Source of the DNA: Roseomonas nitratireducens
GTDB taxonomy: Bacteria; Pseudomonadota; Alphaproteobacteria; Acetobacterales; Acetobacteraceae
Direction of reading: 5' to 3'
DNA: 64,000 bases
Assembly: GCF_017813355.1 (NCBI RefSeq)
Contig: NZ_JAGIYZ010000001.1
Span: 310,001 to 374,000, forward strand
The notes under the pieces: model-generated
What the model was told of the DNA's origin: nothing
Database searches by the model: none
The model's input: only the letters and a program-made list of their open reading frames with translations
Translations under genes and position numbers: made by a program
Part shown: piece by piece, positions 28,902 through 37,673 of the stretch
Numbering within the stretch: position 1 is the stretch's first letter
Layout: each line of letters begins with the position of its first letter

Positions 28902-29462
28902 ATGAAGGCGACGCCGCTCGAACTTCCGGGCCTGCTGCTGCTGGACCCCGTCCGGCACGGCGATGCGCGCGGCTTCTTCAGCGAGGTCTGGTCGCGCCGC
29001 GCGCTCGCCGCCATCGGGCTCGAGATCGACTTCGTGCAGGACAACCACGCGCATTCGGCCGAGGCGGGCGTGCTGCGCGGGCTGCATTTCCAGCGCCCGC
29101 CCTCCGCCCAGGGCAAGCTGATCCGCGTCGCGCGCGGCGCCATCCTCGACGTGGTGGTGGACCTGCGGCAGGGCTCGCCCGGCTACGGCAAGGCCGCGAC
29201 GGTCGAGCTTTCCGCCGCGAACTGGCGCCAGCTCTGGGTGCCGCGCGGCTTCGCGCATGGCTACCTGACGCTCGAGCCGGACACCGAGGTGCTCTACAAG
29301 ACCGACGCCTATTACGACCGCGCGGCCGATGCGGGCATCCTGTGGAACGACCCCGCGCTCGGCATCGACTGGCCGGTCGCCGCACCCATCCTGTCGGAGA
29401 AGGACCGCGCCGCGCCGCGGCTGGCGGACATCCCGCCGCCCTTCCCGCCGGGGTCCTGGTGA
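28902..29462 (+). CDS. rfbC: dTDP-4-dehydrorhamnose 3,5-epimerase
   Basis: A 186-aa cupin-fold epimerase. Diagnostic segments are HGDARGFFSEVW at the N-terminus, the catalytic His region GVLRGLHFQRPPSAQGKLIRV, WVPRGFAHGYLTL, and LYKTDAYYD with the catalytic Tyr, then ILWNDPALGIDWP. Length is normal. It converts dTDP-4-keto-6-deoxyglucose to the L-lyxo form for RfbD. The stop and the rfbD start overlap as TGATG, so translation is probably coupled. Confidence 0.96.
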   Translation: MKATPLELPGLLLLDPVRHGDARGFFSEVWSRRALAAIGLEIDFVQDNHAHSAEAGVLRGLHFQRPPSAQGKLIRVARGAILDVVVDLRQGSPGYGKAATVELSAANWRQLWVPRGFAHGYLTLEPDTEVLYKTDAYYDRAADAGILWNDPALGIDWPVAAPILSEKDRAAPRLADIPPPFPPGSW

Positions 29463-30349
29463 TGCGGCGCGTCCTCGTCACCGGGCGCGGGGGCCAATTG
29501 GCGACGGGGCTCGCCGATGCGCTGCCGGCCCTGGGGTTCGAGCCGATCCTGGTGGGCCAGCCGGAGTTCGAGTTCGACGCGCCGGACAGCGTCGCCGCCG
29601 CCTTCGCCGACGCGCGGCCTGACGCGGTGGTGAACTGCGCGGCCTGGACGGCGGTGGACGCGGCGGAGGAACAGGAAGCCTCGGCCTTCCGTGCCAACGC
29701 GCTGGGCCCGGCGATGGTGGCGCGGCTCTGCGAGCAGGCCGGCATCCCGCTGCTGCACGTCTCGACCGACTATGTCTTCGACGGGCGCAAGGGCGCGCCC
29801 TATGTCGAGACGGACGCGCCCAACCCGCTCGGCGCCTATGGGCGGACCAAGCTCGCCGGGGAATGGGCGGCGCTGGCCGGCAACCCGCGGACCATCGTGC
29901 TGCGCACCGCCTGGGTCTTCGCGCCGATGGGCGCGAACTTCGTGCGCACCATGCTGCGCGTCGGCGCCGAACGGCCCGAATTGCGCGTGGTGGCGGACCA
30001 GCGGGGCAGCCCGACCGCCGCGCCCGACCTGGCGGACGCCATCGCGGCCATGCTTGCCCGGCTGCGGGAGACAGGCTGGCGCGACGAGTATCGCGGCGTG
30101 ACGCACGCGACCGGCGCCGGCTTCACCACCTGGCACGCCTTCGCCGAGGCGATCTTCGCCGCCGCCGCGCCCTTCGGCGGGCCGGCGCCGCGCGTCCTGC
30201 CGATCGCGACGGCCGACTATCCCACCAAGGCGATGCGCCCTGCGGATGGCCGGCTGGACACGGGCCGGCTCGCCGCGGTCTTCGGCGTGACGCTGCCGCC
30301 CTGGCAGGAAGGACTCGCGCGGGTGATGCGCGCGCTGCACGGCGCATGA
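29462..30349 (+). CDS. rfbD: dTDP-4-dehydrorhamnose reductase
   Basis: A 295-aa NADPH-dependent SDR giving dTDP-L-rhamnose. It has VLVTGRGGQLATGL, NCAAWTAVDAAEEQ, the active site STDYVFDGRKGAPY with YGRTKLAGEW, and RTAWVFAPMGANFVRTML. ATG 29462 is preferred; GTG 29459 would add one residue. It completes the rfbBACD pathway here, so the surface glycan or lipopolysaccharide likely contains L-rhamnose. Its stop overlaps the next gene's start by 4 bases. Confidence 0.95.
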   Translation: MRRVLVTGRGGQLATGLADALPALGFEPILVGQPEFEFDAPDSVAAAFADARPDAVVNCAAWTAVDAAEEQEASAFRANALGPAMVARLCEQAGIPLLHVSTDYVFDGRKGAPYVETDAPNPLGAYGRTKLAGEWAALAGNPRTIVLRTAWVFAPMGANFVRTMLRVGAERPELRVVADQRGSPTAAPDLADAIAAMLARLRETGWRDEYRGVTHATGAGFTTWHAFAEAIFAAAAPFGGPAPRVLPIATADYPTKAMRPADGRLDTGRLAAVFGVTLPPWQEGLARVMRALHGA

Positions 30350-31110
30350 CGGGGCGGCGGGGCCTTCTCGGCGCCGGCCTGCTCGCGGCGCTGCTGCCGC
30401 GCGCGGGCGCCGCCGCGACGGACCCGGCCTGCCCCGCGGTCACGGCGCCGCCGATCGCCGCACCCCGCTTCGCCACGGCGATCCGTCAGGGGCGGACGCC
30501 GCGGATCGTCGCCTTCGGCTCCTCCTCCACCGCCGGCGCCGGGGCCTCGACGCCCTGGATGTCCTATCCCGCGCAACTCGAATCGCTGCTGCGCGCGGCG
30601 CTGCCGCGCCTCGGCGTCACCGTCCTGAACCGCGGCGTGGGCGGGGAGGATGCGGATGCGATGCTGATCCGGCTGGAGCGGGACGTGATCGCCGCCGCGC
30701 CCGACCTCGTGGTCTGGCAGGTCGGCGCGAACGCGGCGCTGCGCAGCATGGACAAGGCGGATTTCGACCGCTTCCTGCGGGCCGGGCTGGGGCGGATGCG
30801 CGCGGCCGGTATCGACGTGGTGCTGATGGACAACCAGCGCGCGCCGCGCATCGCCGCCCGGCCGGGGCACCGGGACTATGACGCGATGCTGGCCGGCGCG
30901 GCGGCCTCGGTGCCCGGCGTGACGCTGTTCTCGCGCGGGGCGCTGATGGATGGCTGGGCGGCGGCGGGGCTGCCCAACGCCGCCGCGCTGGTGGAGGACG
31001 GGCTGCACCACAACGACCACGGCTATCGCTGCCTGGCGCAGGCGCTGGCCGGGGCGCTGCTGGCGGGTGCGGGCGTGCAGGGCGCCGCGCAGGGCATGGC
31101 GCTGCGATAG
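30346..31110 (+). CDS. Exported SGNH/GDSL hydrolase
   Basis: A 254-aa SGNH-fold esterase or acyl hydrolase. After a signal peptide (MTGRRGLLGAGLLAALLPRA), block I reads VAFGSSSTAG with the nucleophilic Ser (GSS in place of the usual GDS), then a Gly block NRGVGGEDAD, an Asn block WQVGANAA and the C-terminal DGLHHNDHGY holding the catalytic Asp and His. It overlaps rfbD by 4 bases, so it belongs to the rhamnose operon. It may add or remove O-acyl groups on the glycan in the periplasm (inference); a simple periplasmic esterase is the alternative. Confidence 0.85.
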   Translation: MTGRRGLLGAGLLAALLPRAGAAATDPACPAVTAPPIAAPRFATAIRQGRTPRIVAFGSSSTAGAGASTPWMSYPAQLESLLRAALPRLGVTVLNRGVGGEDADAMLIRLERDVIAAAPDLVVWQVGANAALRSMDKADFDRFLRAGLGRMRAAGIDVVLMDNQRAPRIAARPGHRDYDAMLAGAAASVPGVTLFSRGALMDGWAAAGLPNAAALVEDGLHHNDHGYRCLAQALAGALLAGAGVQGAAQGMALR

Positions 31111-31115
31111 CGCGA

Positions 31116-31133
31116 CGGGCCTTTCGGGGCCCG
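31116..31133 (+). terminator. Hairpin after SGNH hydrolase gene
   Basis: A 6-base GC stem (CGGGCC, loop TTTCGG, GGCCCG) begins 5 bases after the SGNH hydrolase stop. It likely marks the end of the gmd-rfb transcript. There is no long T run. Confidence 0.5.
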
Positions 31134-31319
31134 CGACCTCCTGGTGTGCGGACATCGCCTCCTGCCGCGCGGCCGGATCGTGCCGCGGCGAGATGGGTCG
31201 GATGCCCCAATGACGACTGCCGGCGAGCCGTCCCGGCGGCCCTGATCTGGGCACCGACGACACGCGAAGTTTTGAATGCCGGAGGGTGTGGCCGGGGCGA
31301 GTCCCGACTCGCTGCGAGC

Positions 31320-31493
31320 CTATCTGGCCGTTTCGAAATAGCACAAATTCGTGATCGGTAACCTCTGAATTTCTCACAAACGTCTGATAGCGCTTGATTT
31401 CTTGATGGAATGCATTCCATTCATATCACGTGTTCGTGATAATCGCGGCGGATTCCGTTGATCTTCCGTAGCAAATCAGCGATGTAAATTTCT
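31320..31493. promoter_or_regulatory. AT-rich regulatory region with two palindromes
   Basis: The 423-base gap between the SGNH hydrolase and the leucyl aminopeptidase includes an unusually AT-rich part. It contains a perfect 14-base palindrome TGGAATGCATTCCA (31406-31419) and, 4 bases on, an inverted repeat with 7-base arms TATCACG and CGTGATA (31424-31441). TTCGTGAT occurs at 31348-31355 and again at 31433-31440. These look like operator sites; the aminopeptidase gene or the MarR gene beyond it is the likely target. Confidence 0.55.
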
Positions 31494-31533
31494 CGTGAGG
31501 CCGCGCCGGGTGGCCTCCCTGGGGAGCTTTGTC

Positions 31534-32919
31534 ATGCTCGAGGGCCTGTCGGCCAGAGCGATCGGGGCCCTGCCGCTCCACGCGGTCAGGCCCGATGGCG
31601 TGCCCGACTTCCTCGCCGCCCTGCCCCCCGCCACCGCCGCCTTCCTGCGTGGCGTCGGATTCGCCGGAAAGGCCGGCGAGATCGGCCTGCTCCCCGGCGC
31701 GGACGGACTCGCCGGGGCGGTGGTGGGCCTCGGCCCCGATGGCGGACCCTGGCCTTTCGGCGGCCTGCCCCGCGGCCTGCCCGCCGGCACGGCCTGGCGG
31801 CTTGCCCCCGGCCCGCAGGATCCCGCCGATGCGACGCTCGGCTGGGCGCTCGGTGCCTACCGGTCCCGCCGGCACAAGGCCGGCGCCGCGCCCGCTATCC
31901 TCGAAGTGCCGGAGGATGCCGGCGCCGCCGTGATGATGGCCGAGGCCATCTGCGCCGCGCGCGACCTGATCAACGCCCCGGCCGCCGATCTCGGCCCCGC
32001 CGAACTCGCGGACGCTGTCGCCGCGCTTGCCGCCCGCCATGGCGCCGGCTGCGAGATCGTCGCCGGCGAGTGCCTCGACCAGGGCTTCCCGGCCGTCGCC
32101 GCGGTCGGCGCCGGCAGCCCGCGCGCCCCGCGCGTCGCAGCCCTGCGCTGGACCGGCGATCCGAACGGGCCGCTGGTCGCGCTCTGCGGCAAGGGCGTGT
32201 GCTTCGACACCGGCGGGCTCGACCTCAAGCCGTCCTCCGGCATGCTGCGGATGAAGAAGGACATGGGCGGCGCCGCCGTCGTGCTCGCCGTGGCCGAGAT
32301 GGTCATGCGCAGCGCGCTGCCCTGCCGCCTGCTCGTGCTCGTCGGCGCGGTGGAGAACGCCGTCTCCGGCACCGCGATGCGTCCGCTCGACGTGCTGCGC
32401 ACCCGCAAAGGGCTGAAGGTCGAGGTCGGCAACACCGACGCCGAGGGGCGGCTCGTGCTCGCCGACCTGATCGCCTACGCGGCGGAACAGTCGCCGGCGA
32501 TGATCCTCGACTGCGCGACGCTGACGGGCGCGGCGCGCGTCGCCCTCGGGCCCGACCTGCCGGCGTTGTTCAGCAACGACGACGCGCTGGCCGAGCGGCT
32601 GCTCGCCTGCGGCCGCGCCGAGCGCGACCCTATGTGGCGGCTGCCGCTGCACGACGGCTACGACTCGTGGCTCGACACCCAGGGCGCCGATCTTTCCAAC
32701 GTGTCCGGCAAGCCGATGGCCGGCGCCGTCGTCGCCGCGCTGTTCCTGCGCCGCTTCGTCCCCGCCGGCACGCCCTGGGCGCATCTCGACCTCTATGCCT
32801 GGAACGACGCGACCCGTCCCGGCCGCCCCGAGGGCGGCGAGGCGCAATGCGCCCGCGCGCTGCACGCGCTGATCGCGGATGTCGCCGCCGACCCCGCCCA
32901 CCGGGCGATGGCCGCATGA
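31534..32919 (+). CDS. Leucyl aminopeptidase family (M17)
   Basis: A 461-aa two-metal cytosolic aminopeptidase. The catalytic domain carries GKGVCFDTGGLDLKPSSGML and KKDMGGAA (metal ligands and catalytic Lys) and the family signature NTDAEGRLVLADL. The N-terminal domain is short and variable. ATG 31534 has GGGAG 10 bases upstream and gives the best start; GTG 31495 would add 13 residues. The AT-rich region with palindromes lies just upstream. It releases N-terminal residues from peptides, which could include those brought in by the yej transporter nearby (inference). Confidence 0.93.
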   Translation: MLEGLSARAIGALPLHAVRPDGVPDFLAALPPATAAFLRGVGFAGKAGEIGLLPGADGLAGAVVGLGPDGGPWPFGGLPRGLPAGTAWRLAPGPQDPADATLGWALGAYRSRRHKAGAAPAILEVPEDAGAAVMMAEAICAARDLINAPAADLGPAELADAVAALAARHGAGCEIVAGECLDQGFPAVAAVGAGSPRAPRVAALRWTGDPNGPLVALCGKGVCFDTGGLDLKPSSGMLRMKKDMGGAAVVLAVAEMVMRSALPCRLLVLVGAVENAVSGTAMRPLDVLRTRKGLKVEVGNTDAEGRLVLADLIAYAAEQSPAMILDCATLTGAARVALGPDLPALFSNDDALAERLLACGRAERDPMWRLPLHDGYDSWLDTQGADLSNVSGKPMAGAVVAALFLRRFVPAGTPWAHLDLYAWNDATRPGRPEGGEAQCARALHALIADVAADPAHRAMAA

Positions 32920-32998
32920 CCGGCCCCGCCCCGCAATGCCCGCCACGGGCACAACCCGGGCGGTCGCGCCGCCCCTAGAAGCAACGAAGGACAAGCAC

Positions 32999-33406
32999 AT
33001 GACCAGCCAGGCCAACCCAGACCAGCAGATCGCCATCCTGCGCGAGACGATCGTGGCGCTCGTGCGCAGCGACGGACCCGACCTGTCCGCCCGCCAGCTC
33101 GCGGTGTTGCTGACGGTCTACCTCAGCGAGGGTCCGCACACCGTCCGCGGCCTGGCCGCCGACCTCAACGTCTCGAAGCCCGCGATCACGCGCGCGCTCG
33201 ACCGGCTGGGCGAGCTCGACCTGGCGCGCCGCAAGGTCGATCCGGCGGATCGCCGCAGCGTGCTCGTGCAGCGCACGCCCAAGGGCAGCACCTTCCTGCG
33301 CGACCTGCGCAGCGTGATGTCCGAGGCGGTGAAGGGCACGGCCGAGGCGCGCATCCTGCCCGCGCAGGGCAATGGCGAGCCGGCCCCCGCGCTGCGCGCG
33401 GTGTAG
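32999..33406 (+). CDS. MarR family transcriptional regulator
   Basis: A 135-aa winged-helix protein. The HTH is visible as TVRGLAADLNVSKPAITRALDRLGEL, followed by the wing RRKVDPADRRSVLVQRTPKG, which fits MarR proteins. The N-terminal dimerisation helix is short and the C-terminal helix ends in a Pro/Ala tail. ATG 32999 has AAGGA upstream. It follows the aminopeptidase by 79 bases on the same strand, so it could be cotranscribed and bind the palindromes at 31406-31441. The ligand is unknown. A strong terminator hairpin follows. Confidence 0.85.
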   Translation: MTSQANPDQQIAILRETIVALVRSDGPDLSARQLAVLLTVYLSEGPHTVRGLAADLNVSKPAITRALDRLGELDLARRKVDPADRRSVLVQRTPKGSTFLRDLRSVMSEAVKGTAEARILPAQGNGEPAPALRAV

Positions 33407-33422
33407 TCCCGGCTGCACCTTT

Positions 33423-33449
33423 CCCGGGCGCGGATCGGCCGCGCCCGGG
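33423..33449. terminator. Bidirectional terminator hairpin
   Basis: A perfect 10-base stem (CCCGGGCGCG at 33423-33432, CGCGCCCGGG at 33440-33449) with a 7-base loop sits between the convergent MarR and reductase genes. It can serve both strands. Confidence 0.7.
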
Positions 33450-33454
33450 CCTTC

Positions 33455-34387
33455 TCAGTAGCCTGCCGCGAAGTCGACGAGGTTGATCAGCGGCCGCCCC
33501 TCGCGCGCGCGGTGGATGTTCTCGACCACCTGCGGCGCGGCGGAGGATGGAATGGTGATGCTCGCCGCATGCGGCGTGAGGATCACCTTCGGATGCGCCC
33601 AGAACGGGCTGTCGGCGGGCAGGGGCTCGGGCTCGAACACGTCCAGCGCCGCGCCGGCCAGGTGACCGGCATCGAGCGCCGCCAGCACGTCCGCCGCCAC
33701 CATGTGCCCGCCGCGCGCCGCGTTCAGCAGGAAGCCGCCCGGCTTCATCGCGCCGATCAGCCGCGCATCGATCACGCCGCGCGTCTCGGGCGTCAGCGGC
33801 AGCAGGCAGACCAGCATGTCCGCCTTGGCCGCCATGGCCATCAGGCCGTCCGCGCCGTGGAAGCTCTCCACGCCCGGCACCTGCTTCGGCCGGCGCGACC
33901 AGCCCATCACCGGAAAGCCGAGCGCCACCAGCGCGCGCGCCGCGTCGCTGCCGAGTTCGCCGAGGCCGAGGATGCCGATGCGCCGGGCCGAGGTCTCGGG
34001 CGCCGGCAATTCGAACCACACGCGCCGTGCCTGCTGGTCGCGATATTCCGGGTCCTGCCGGTGGAAGCGCAGCACGTTCAGCAGCACCCATTCCGTCATG
34101 CCCTGCGTCAGGCGCGTATCGAGCAGCCGCGCGACCGGCACGCCGGGCGGCGGCCCGGGCGGGCGGAACAGGTGGTCCACGCCCGCGCCCATCGACACGA
34201 TGACGCGGAGGTTCGGGTAGCGGCGCAGCTCCATCATGTCGTGCGCCGTCCAGACCACCGCGGCCTCGATGTCCGCGGGTTCGCCCGCATCGGGAAAGAG
34301 GCGGATCTCCAGCGACGGGTCGACGGCCAGAAGCGCCGCCTTCCAGTCCTGCATGGTGTGCGCCTTGGTCGAAAGCAGGACGGCCAT
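33455..34387 (-). CDS. Glyoxylate/hydroxypyruvate reductase A-like (2-hydroxyacid dehydrogenase)
   Basis: A 310-aa D-isomer-specific 2-hydroxyacid dehydrogenase of the GhrA type. The NAD(P) site is GILGLGELGSDAARAL, the substrate Arg lies in LLNAARGGHMV, Glu in LDVFEPEPLP, and the catalytic His in VILTPHAASIT. The N-terminal catalytic-domain part lacks the classical two-strand start of PGDH, as in GhrA. It likely reduces glyoxylate or hydroxypyruvate in the cytoplasm. It lies directly after the small membrane protein gene, with a gap of one base. Confidence 0.9.
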   Translation of the reverse strand: MAVLLSTKAHTMQDWKAALLAVDPSLEIRLFPDAGEPADIEAAVVWTAHDMMELRRYPNLRVIVSMGAGVDHLFRPPGPPPGVPVARLLDTRLTQGMTEWVLLNVLRFHRQDPEYRDQQARRVWFELPAPETSARRIGILGLGELGSDAARALVALGFPVMGWSRRPKQVPGVESFHGADGLMAMAAKADMLVCLLPLTPETRGVIDARLIGAMKPGGFLLNAARGGHMVAADVLAALDAGHLAGAALDVFEPEPLPADSPFWAHPKVILTPHAASITIPSSAAPQVVENIHRAREGRPLINLVDFAAGY

Positions 34388-34388
34388 C

Positions 34389-34856
34389 TCAGGCGCTCCC
34401 CTTCAGGTCGTTGTCGATCGCGGTGACGAAGTCCCGCCATGGGTTGCGCGCCGTCGCCGCGCGCTCCGTCCCGTCCGGCATCTTCGCGTAGAGGCTGAGC
34501 ACGCCCTTCGCCCAGAGCGCGTCGAAATGCGCCGGTGATTGCAGGACATAGGCCGCGGTGCGGTCGAAGACGCCGTCCTTCACCTTCGGCATCACCTTGT
34601 AGAACCACCACCAGCAGCCGATCGCGAGCACGACGGTGCCGGCCCAGGCGCCGCCCTGCTCGGCGCCCATCGCGGCGAAGGGCGCCCCGCCCCAGCGCAG
34701 CGCGGCGAAGGAGGTCAGCAGGATCAGCCCCGCCGGCCAGACATTCTCCCAGCTGCGGTACACCGGCGAGCCCGGCGAGTTCATCTTACGGATATGCACG
34801 CCGAGCTTGACCTGCTCGGCATCCATCAGCCGCTTGAGCGTCTCGATCTCGGTCAC
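34389..34856 (-). CDS. Hypothetical membrane protein (155 aa)
   Basis: Not recognised. The protein has an N-terminal soluble helix (TEIETLKRLMDAEQVKLGVH), two hydrophobic segments (about residues 41-60, WPAGLILLTSFAALRWGG, and 70-88, WAGTVVLAIGCWWWFYKVM), and a soluble C-terminal half (FDRTAAYVLQSPAHFDALW). It is immediately followed by the GhrA-like gene on the same strand, suggesting cotranscription, but no functional link is known. Codon bias is normal for the region, which supports it as a real gene. Confidence 0.72.
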   Translation of the reverse strand: MTEIETLKRLMDAEQVKLGVHIRKMNSPGSPVYRSWENVWPAGLILLTSFAALRWGGAPFAAMGAEQGGAWAGTVVLAIGCWWWFYKVMPKVKDGVFDRTAAYVLQSPAHFDALWAKGVLSLYAKMPDGTERAATARNPWRDFVTAIDNDLKGSA

Positions 34857-34861
34857 GTTTA

Positions 34862-34992
34862 CTTGCCCTCAGACGGCGGGCGCCGGCCATCCGGCCGGCT
34901 TCCCTTCGCGCCGAGCGCTGGCGCGCCCAGCGCGGCGGGCGGTCTGGGCGCGGTCGCGCTTCGCGCTCGCGGATCGCGCGGCGCGCGATCCG
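34862..34992 (+). repeat. Dispersed structured repeat, copy A (131 bp)
   Basis: First of three related intergenic units. Hairpin 1 is GCCGGCC-ATCC-GGCCGGC (34882-34899). A middle hairpin GCGCTGG/CCAGCGC follows, then a 20-base block CGGTCTGGGCGCGGTCGCGC that is identical in copy B, and a final hairpin with 9-base arms at 34970-34978 and 34984-34992. Copies B (61905-62034, minus) and C (42902-42990, plus) share the first hairpin and the last one with compensating base changes. Here it lies 5' of the membrane-protein gene and 3' of nothing on its own strand, so its orientation opposes both neighbours. Confidence 0.75.
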
Positions 34993-35025
34993 AAGGGTGT
35001 GCGTCGCGTGCCGGGCGGGCGCGCA

Positions 35026-36633
35026 TCATGTGCGCAGCCCGGGGGCGGCCTCGGTGCGGAGGTCGAAGGCGGCGGCCATCAGGGCGCGCGTGTAGGCTTC
35101 CCGCGGCGCGGCGACAAGCCGGGCGGCCTCCCCTTCCTCCACCACGCGGCCGTCCTTCAGCACGACGATCCGGTGCGCCATGGCGCGGACCACGCGCAGG
35201 TCGTGCGAGATGAACAGGTAGGCCAGCCGGTGCTTGGCCTGCAGCGCGCGCAGCAATTCCACCACCTGCGCCTGCACGCTGACATCGAGCGCGGAGGTCG
35301 GCTCGTCCAGCACCAGGAAGCGCGGCTTGAGCACGAGTGCGCGTGCGATCGCGATGCGCTGGCGCTGCCCGCCGGAGAATTCATGCGGGTAGCGTTCCGC
35401 CATCGCGGGATCGAGGCCGACTTCCTCGAGCGCCGTCGCCACCGCCTTCTCCCGCGCTGCCGAGCCCAGGCCTGGCTCGTGCACGGCGAGCCCTTCGCCC
35501 ACGATCTCGGCGACGCTCATGCGCGGGGACAGCGCGCCATAGGGGTCCTGAAAGACGATTTGCATGCGCCGACGCAGCGGGCGCAGCGCGGCGCGCGGCA
35601 GGCCCTGGATGGGCGTGCCCTCGAAGCGGATCGCGCCCGCGCTCTCCTCCAGCCGCAGCATCGCCAGGCCGAGCGTCGTCTTGCCCGAGCCCGATTCGCC
35701 GACCAGCCCGACCGTCTCGCCCTCATGCACCGTGACGGATACGCCATCGACCGCGCGCACATGGCCGACCACGCGGCGCAGCAGGCCGCGGCGGATCGGG
35801 AAATGCACGCGCACCTCCTCCCCGCGCATCACCTCGGCCGCGCCGTCGGCGACCGGCGGCGGCGCGCCGCGCGGCTCGGTCGCGATCAGCATGCGGGTAT
35901 AGGGGTGCGCGGGCGCGGCGAAGATATCCGCGACGCGGCCCTGTTCCACCGCGTGCCCGTCCTTCATCACCACGATGCGGTCGGCGTGCTTCTTCACGAT
36001 GTTCAGGTCGTGGGTGATGAGCAGCAGCGCCATGCCGAGGTCGCGCTTCAGCGTCTCGAGCAGTTCCAGGATCTGCGCCTGGATGGTGACGTCCAGCGCG
36101 GTGGTGGGTTCGTCCGCGATCAGCAGCTTCGGGTCGTTGGCGAGCGCGGCGGCGATCATCACGCGCTGGCGCTGCCCGCCGGACAATTGGTGCGGATAGG
36201 CGGCGAGCCGTTCCTCGGCATTGGGAAAGCCGGCGCGGCGCAGCAGCTCGATGACGCGCGCGCGCAGCGCCGCGCCGGCCATCGGGCGGTGCAGCGTGAT
36301 CGCCTCGCCCACCTGGCGCTCGACCGTGTGCAGCGGGTTGAGCGAGGTCATGGGTTCCTGGAACACCATCCCCGCGACGCCGCCGCGCAGCCGCCGCAGC
36401 TCGGCTTCCGGTGCCGACAGGACCTCCGTCCCGTCGAGCAGGATGCGGCCCGCCGGATTGGCCCCCGCGCCGGGCAGCAGCCGCAGGCAGGACAGCGCGG
36501 TGACCGACTTGCCCGAGCCCGATTCGCCGACCAGCGCCACCGTCTCCCCGCGCTCGACGGCGAAGGAGACGCCCTCGACGACGCGCTTGGCGCCGAAGGC
36601 GACCGAGAGGTTCTCGACCGTGAGCAGCGTCAT
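35026..36633 (-). CDS. yejF: Peptide ABC transporter, fused dual ATPase (YejF-like)
   Basis: A 535-aa protein with two complete ABC ATPase domains in tandem, as in YejF. The first (about residues 1-260) has Walker A GESGSGKS, signature LSGGQRQRV and Walker [13 protein letters not shown]; the second (about 280-530) has [18 protein letters not shown] and [12 protein letters not shown]. Each is followed by an oligopeptide-transporter-type extension. It powers uptake through the YejBE permeases. It overlaps yejE by 4 bases and is the last gene of the yejABEF order read leftward. Confidence 0.94.
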   Translation of the reverse strand: MTLLTVENLSVAFGAKRVVEGVSFAVERGETVALVGESGSGKSVTALSCLRLLPGAGANPAGRILLDGTEVLSAPEAELRRLRGGVAGMVFQEPMTSLNPLHTVERQVGEAITLHRPMAGAALRARVIELLRRAGFPNAEERLAAYPHQLSGGQRQRVMIAAALANDPKLLIADEPTTALDVTIQAQILELLETLKRDLGMALLLITHDLNIVKKHADRIVVMKDGHAVEQGRVADIFAAPAHPYTRMLIATEPRGAPPPVADGAAEVMRGEEVRVHFPIRRGLLRRVVGHVRAVDGVSVTVHEGETVGLVGESGSGKTTLGLAMLRLEESAGAIRFEGTPIQGLPRAALRPLRRRMQIVFQDPYGALSPRMSVAEIVGEGLAVHEPGLGSAAREKAVATALEEVGLDPAMAERYPHEFSGGQRQRIAIARALVLKPRFLVLDEPTSALDVSVQAQVVELLRALQAKHRLAYLFISHDLRVVRAMAHRIVVLKDGRVVEEGEAARLVAAPREAYTRALMAAAFDLRTEAAPGLRT

Positions 36634-37673
36634 GTCCCGCCCCCGGGCAGCTTGCGCGGGTCGAAGGCGTCGCGCACCGCCTCCCCCACGAAGGTCAGCA
36701 GCGTCAGCATGGTGGCGAGCACGAAGAAGCCGGTCAGCGCGAGCCAGGGCGCGTTCAGGTTGTCCTTACCCTGGTTCACGAGTTCCCCGAGCGAGGGCGA
36801 GCCCGGCGGCAGGCCGAAGCCCAGGAAGTCGAGCGAGACGAGCACCGTGACGGACCCCGCCAGGATGAAGGGCAGGAAGGTGAGGGTGGCGACCATCGCG
36901 TTGGGCAGGATGTGGCGCACCATGATGCTGGCGTGGGAGACGCCGAGCGCGCGGGCCGCGCGCACGTAGTCGAGGTTGCGCCCGCGCAGGAATTCCGCCC
37001 GCACCACGCCGGTCAGCCCCATCCAGGAGAACAGCAGCAGGAAGGTCAGCAGCACCCAGAAGGAAGGCTCGATGACGCTGGCGAGGATGATCAGCAGATA
37101 CAGTTGCGGCATGCCCGACCACAGCTCGATGAAGCGCTGGAAGTACAGGTCGATGGCGCCGCCGAAATAGCCCTGCACCGCGCCGGCGGCGATGCCGATG
37201 ACGGAGCTGACGATCGTCAGCGTGAAGCCGAACAGCACTGATATGCGGAAGCCGTAGATCACGCGCGCGACCACGTCGCGCCCCTTGTCGTCGGTGCCGA
37301 GCCAGTTGCGCGCCGAAGGCGGCGCGGGCAGCGGGTGGTCCAGCCCGCGCACGACGGAGTAATGCGCGAAGCGCACCGGCGGCCAGACGGCCCAGCCGCC
37401 CGCGGCCTCGAAATCCTGCAGGAAGTCGCGGTCCTGCCAGAAGCCGCCCCCGGTCGGCAGCCCGTCCGGCACGATGTCCGTCTCGGCGTAGTCCACCAGC
37501 ACGGGGAAGAACCATTGTCCGTTCGCGCGCGCGACCAGCGGGCGGTCATTGGCGATGAACTCCGCGAACAGGCAGAGCGTGAACAGGATGGCGAAGAGGA
37601 TGGCGGAGACGTAGCCGCGCCGGTTGGCGCGGAAATTCGCGAGCCTGCGGCGCGTGAGCGGCGAGAGCTTCAT
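36630..37673 (-). CDS. yejE: Peptide ABC transporter permease (YejE-like)
   Basis: A 347-aa binding-protein-dependent permease of the DppC/OppC fold. The N-terminus [27 protein letters not shown] is the usual first membrane helix with a basic stretch, and a large periplasmic loop before the second helix is characteristic of YejE. The EAA-type loop reads [33 protein letters not shown]. The length and the early loop with [22 protein letters not shown] support YejE over a generic OppC. It overlaps both neighbours by 4 bases. Confidence 0.94.
   Translation of the reverse strand: MKLSPLTRRRLANFRANRRGYVSAILFAILFTLCLFAEFIANDRPLVARANGQWFFPVLVDYAETDIVPDGLPTGGGFWQDRDFLQDFEAAGGWAVWPPVRFAHYSVVRGLDHPLPAPPSARNWLGTDDKGRDVVARVIYGFRISVLFGFTLTIVSSVIGIAAGAVQGYFGGAIDLYFQRFIELWSGMPQLYLLIILASVIEPSFWVLLTFLLLFSWMGLTGVVRAEFLRGRNLDYVRAARALGVSHASIMVRHILPNAMVATLTFLPFILAGSVTVLVSLDFLGFGLPPGSPSLGELVNQGKDNLNAPWLALTGFFVLATMLTLLTFVGEAVRDAFDPRKLPGGGT

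Noticed and set aside
34862-35020. Protein reading of the dispersed repeat, with a recurring short pattern in the copies
   Set aside because: Shared amino-acid pattern follows from the shared DNA repeat, not from selection on protein; indels break frame between copies.
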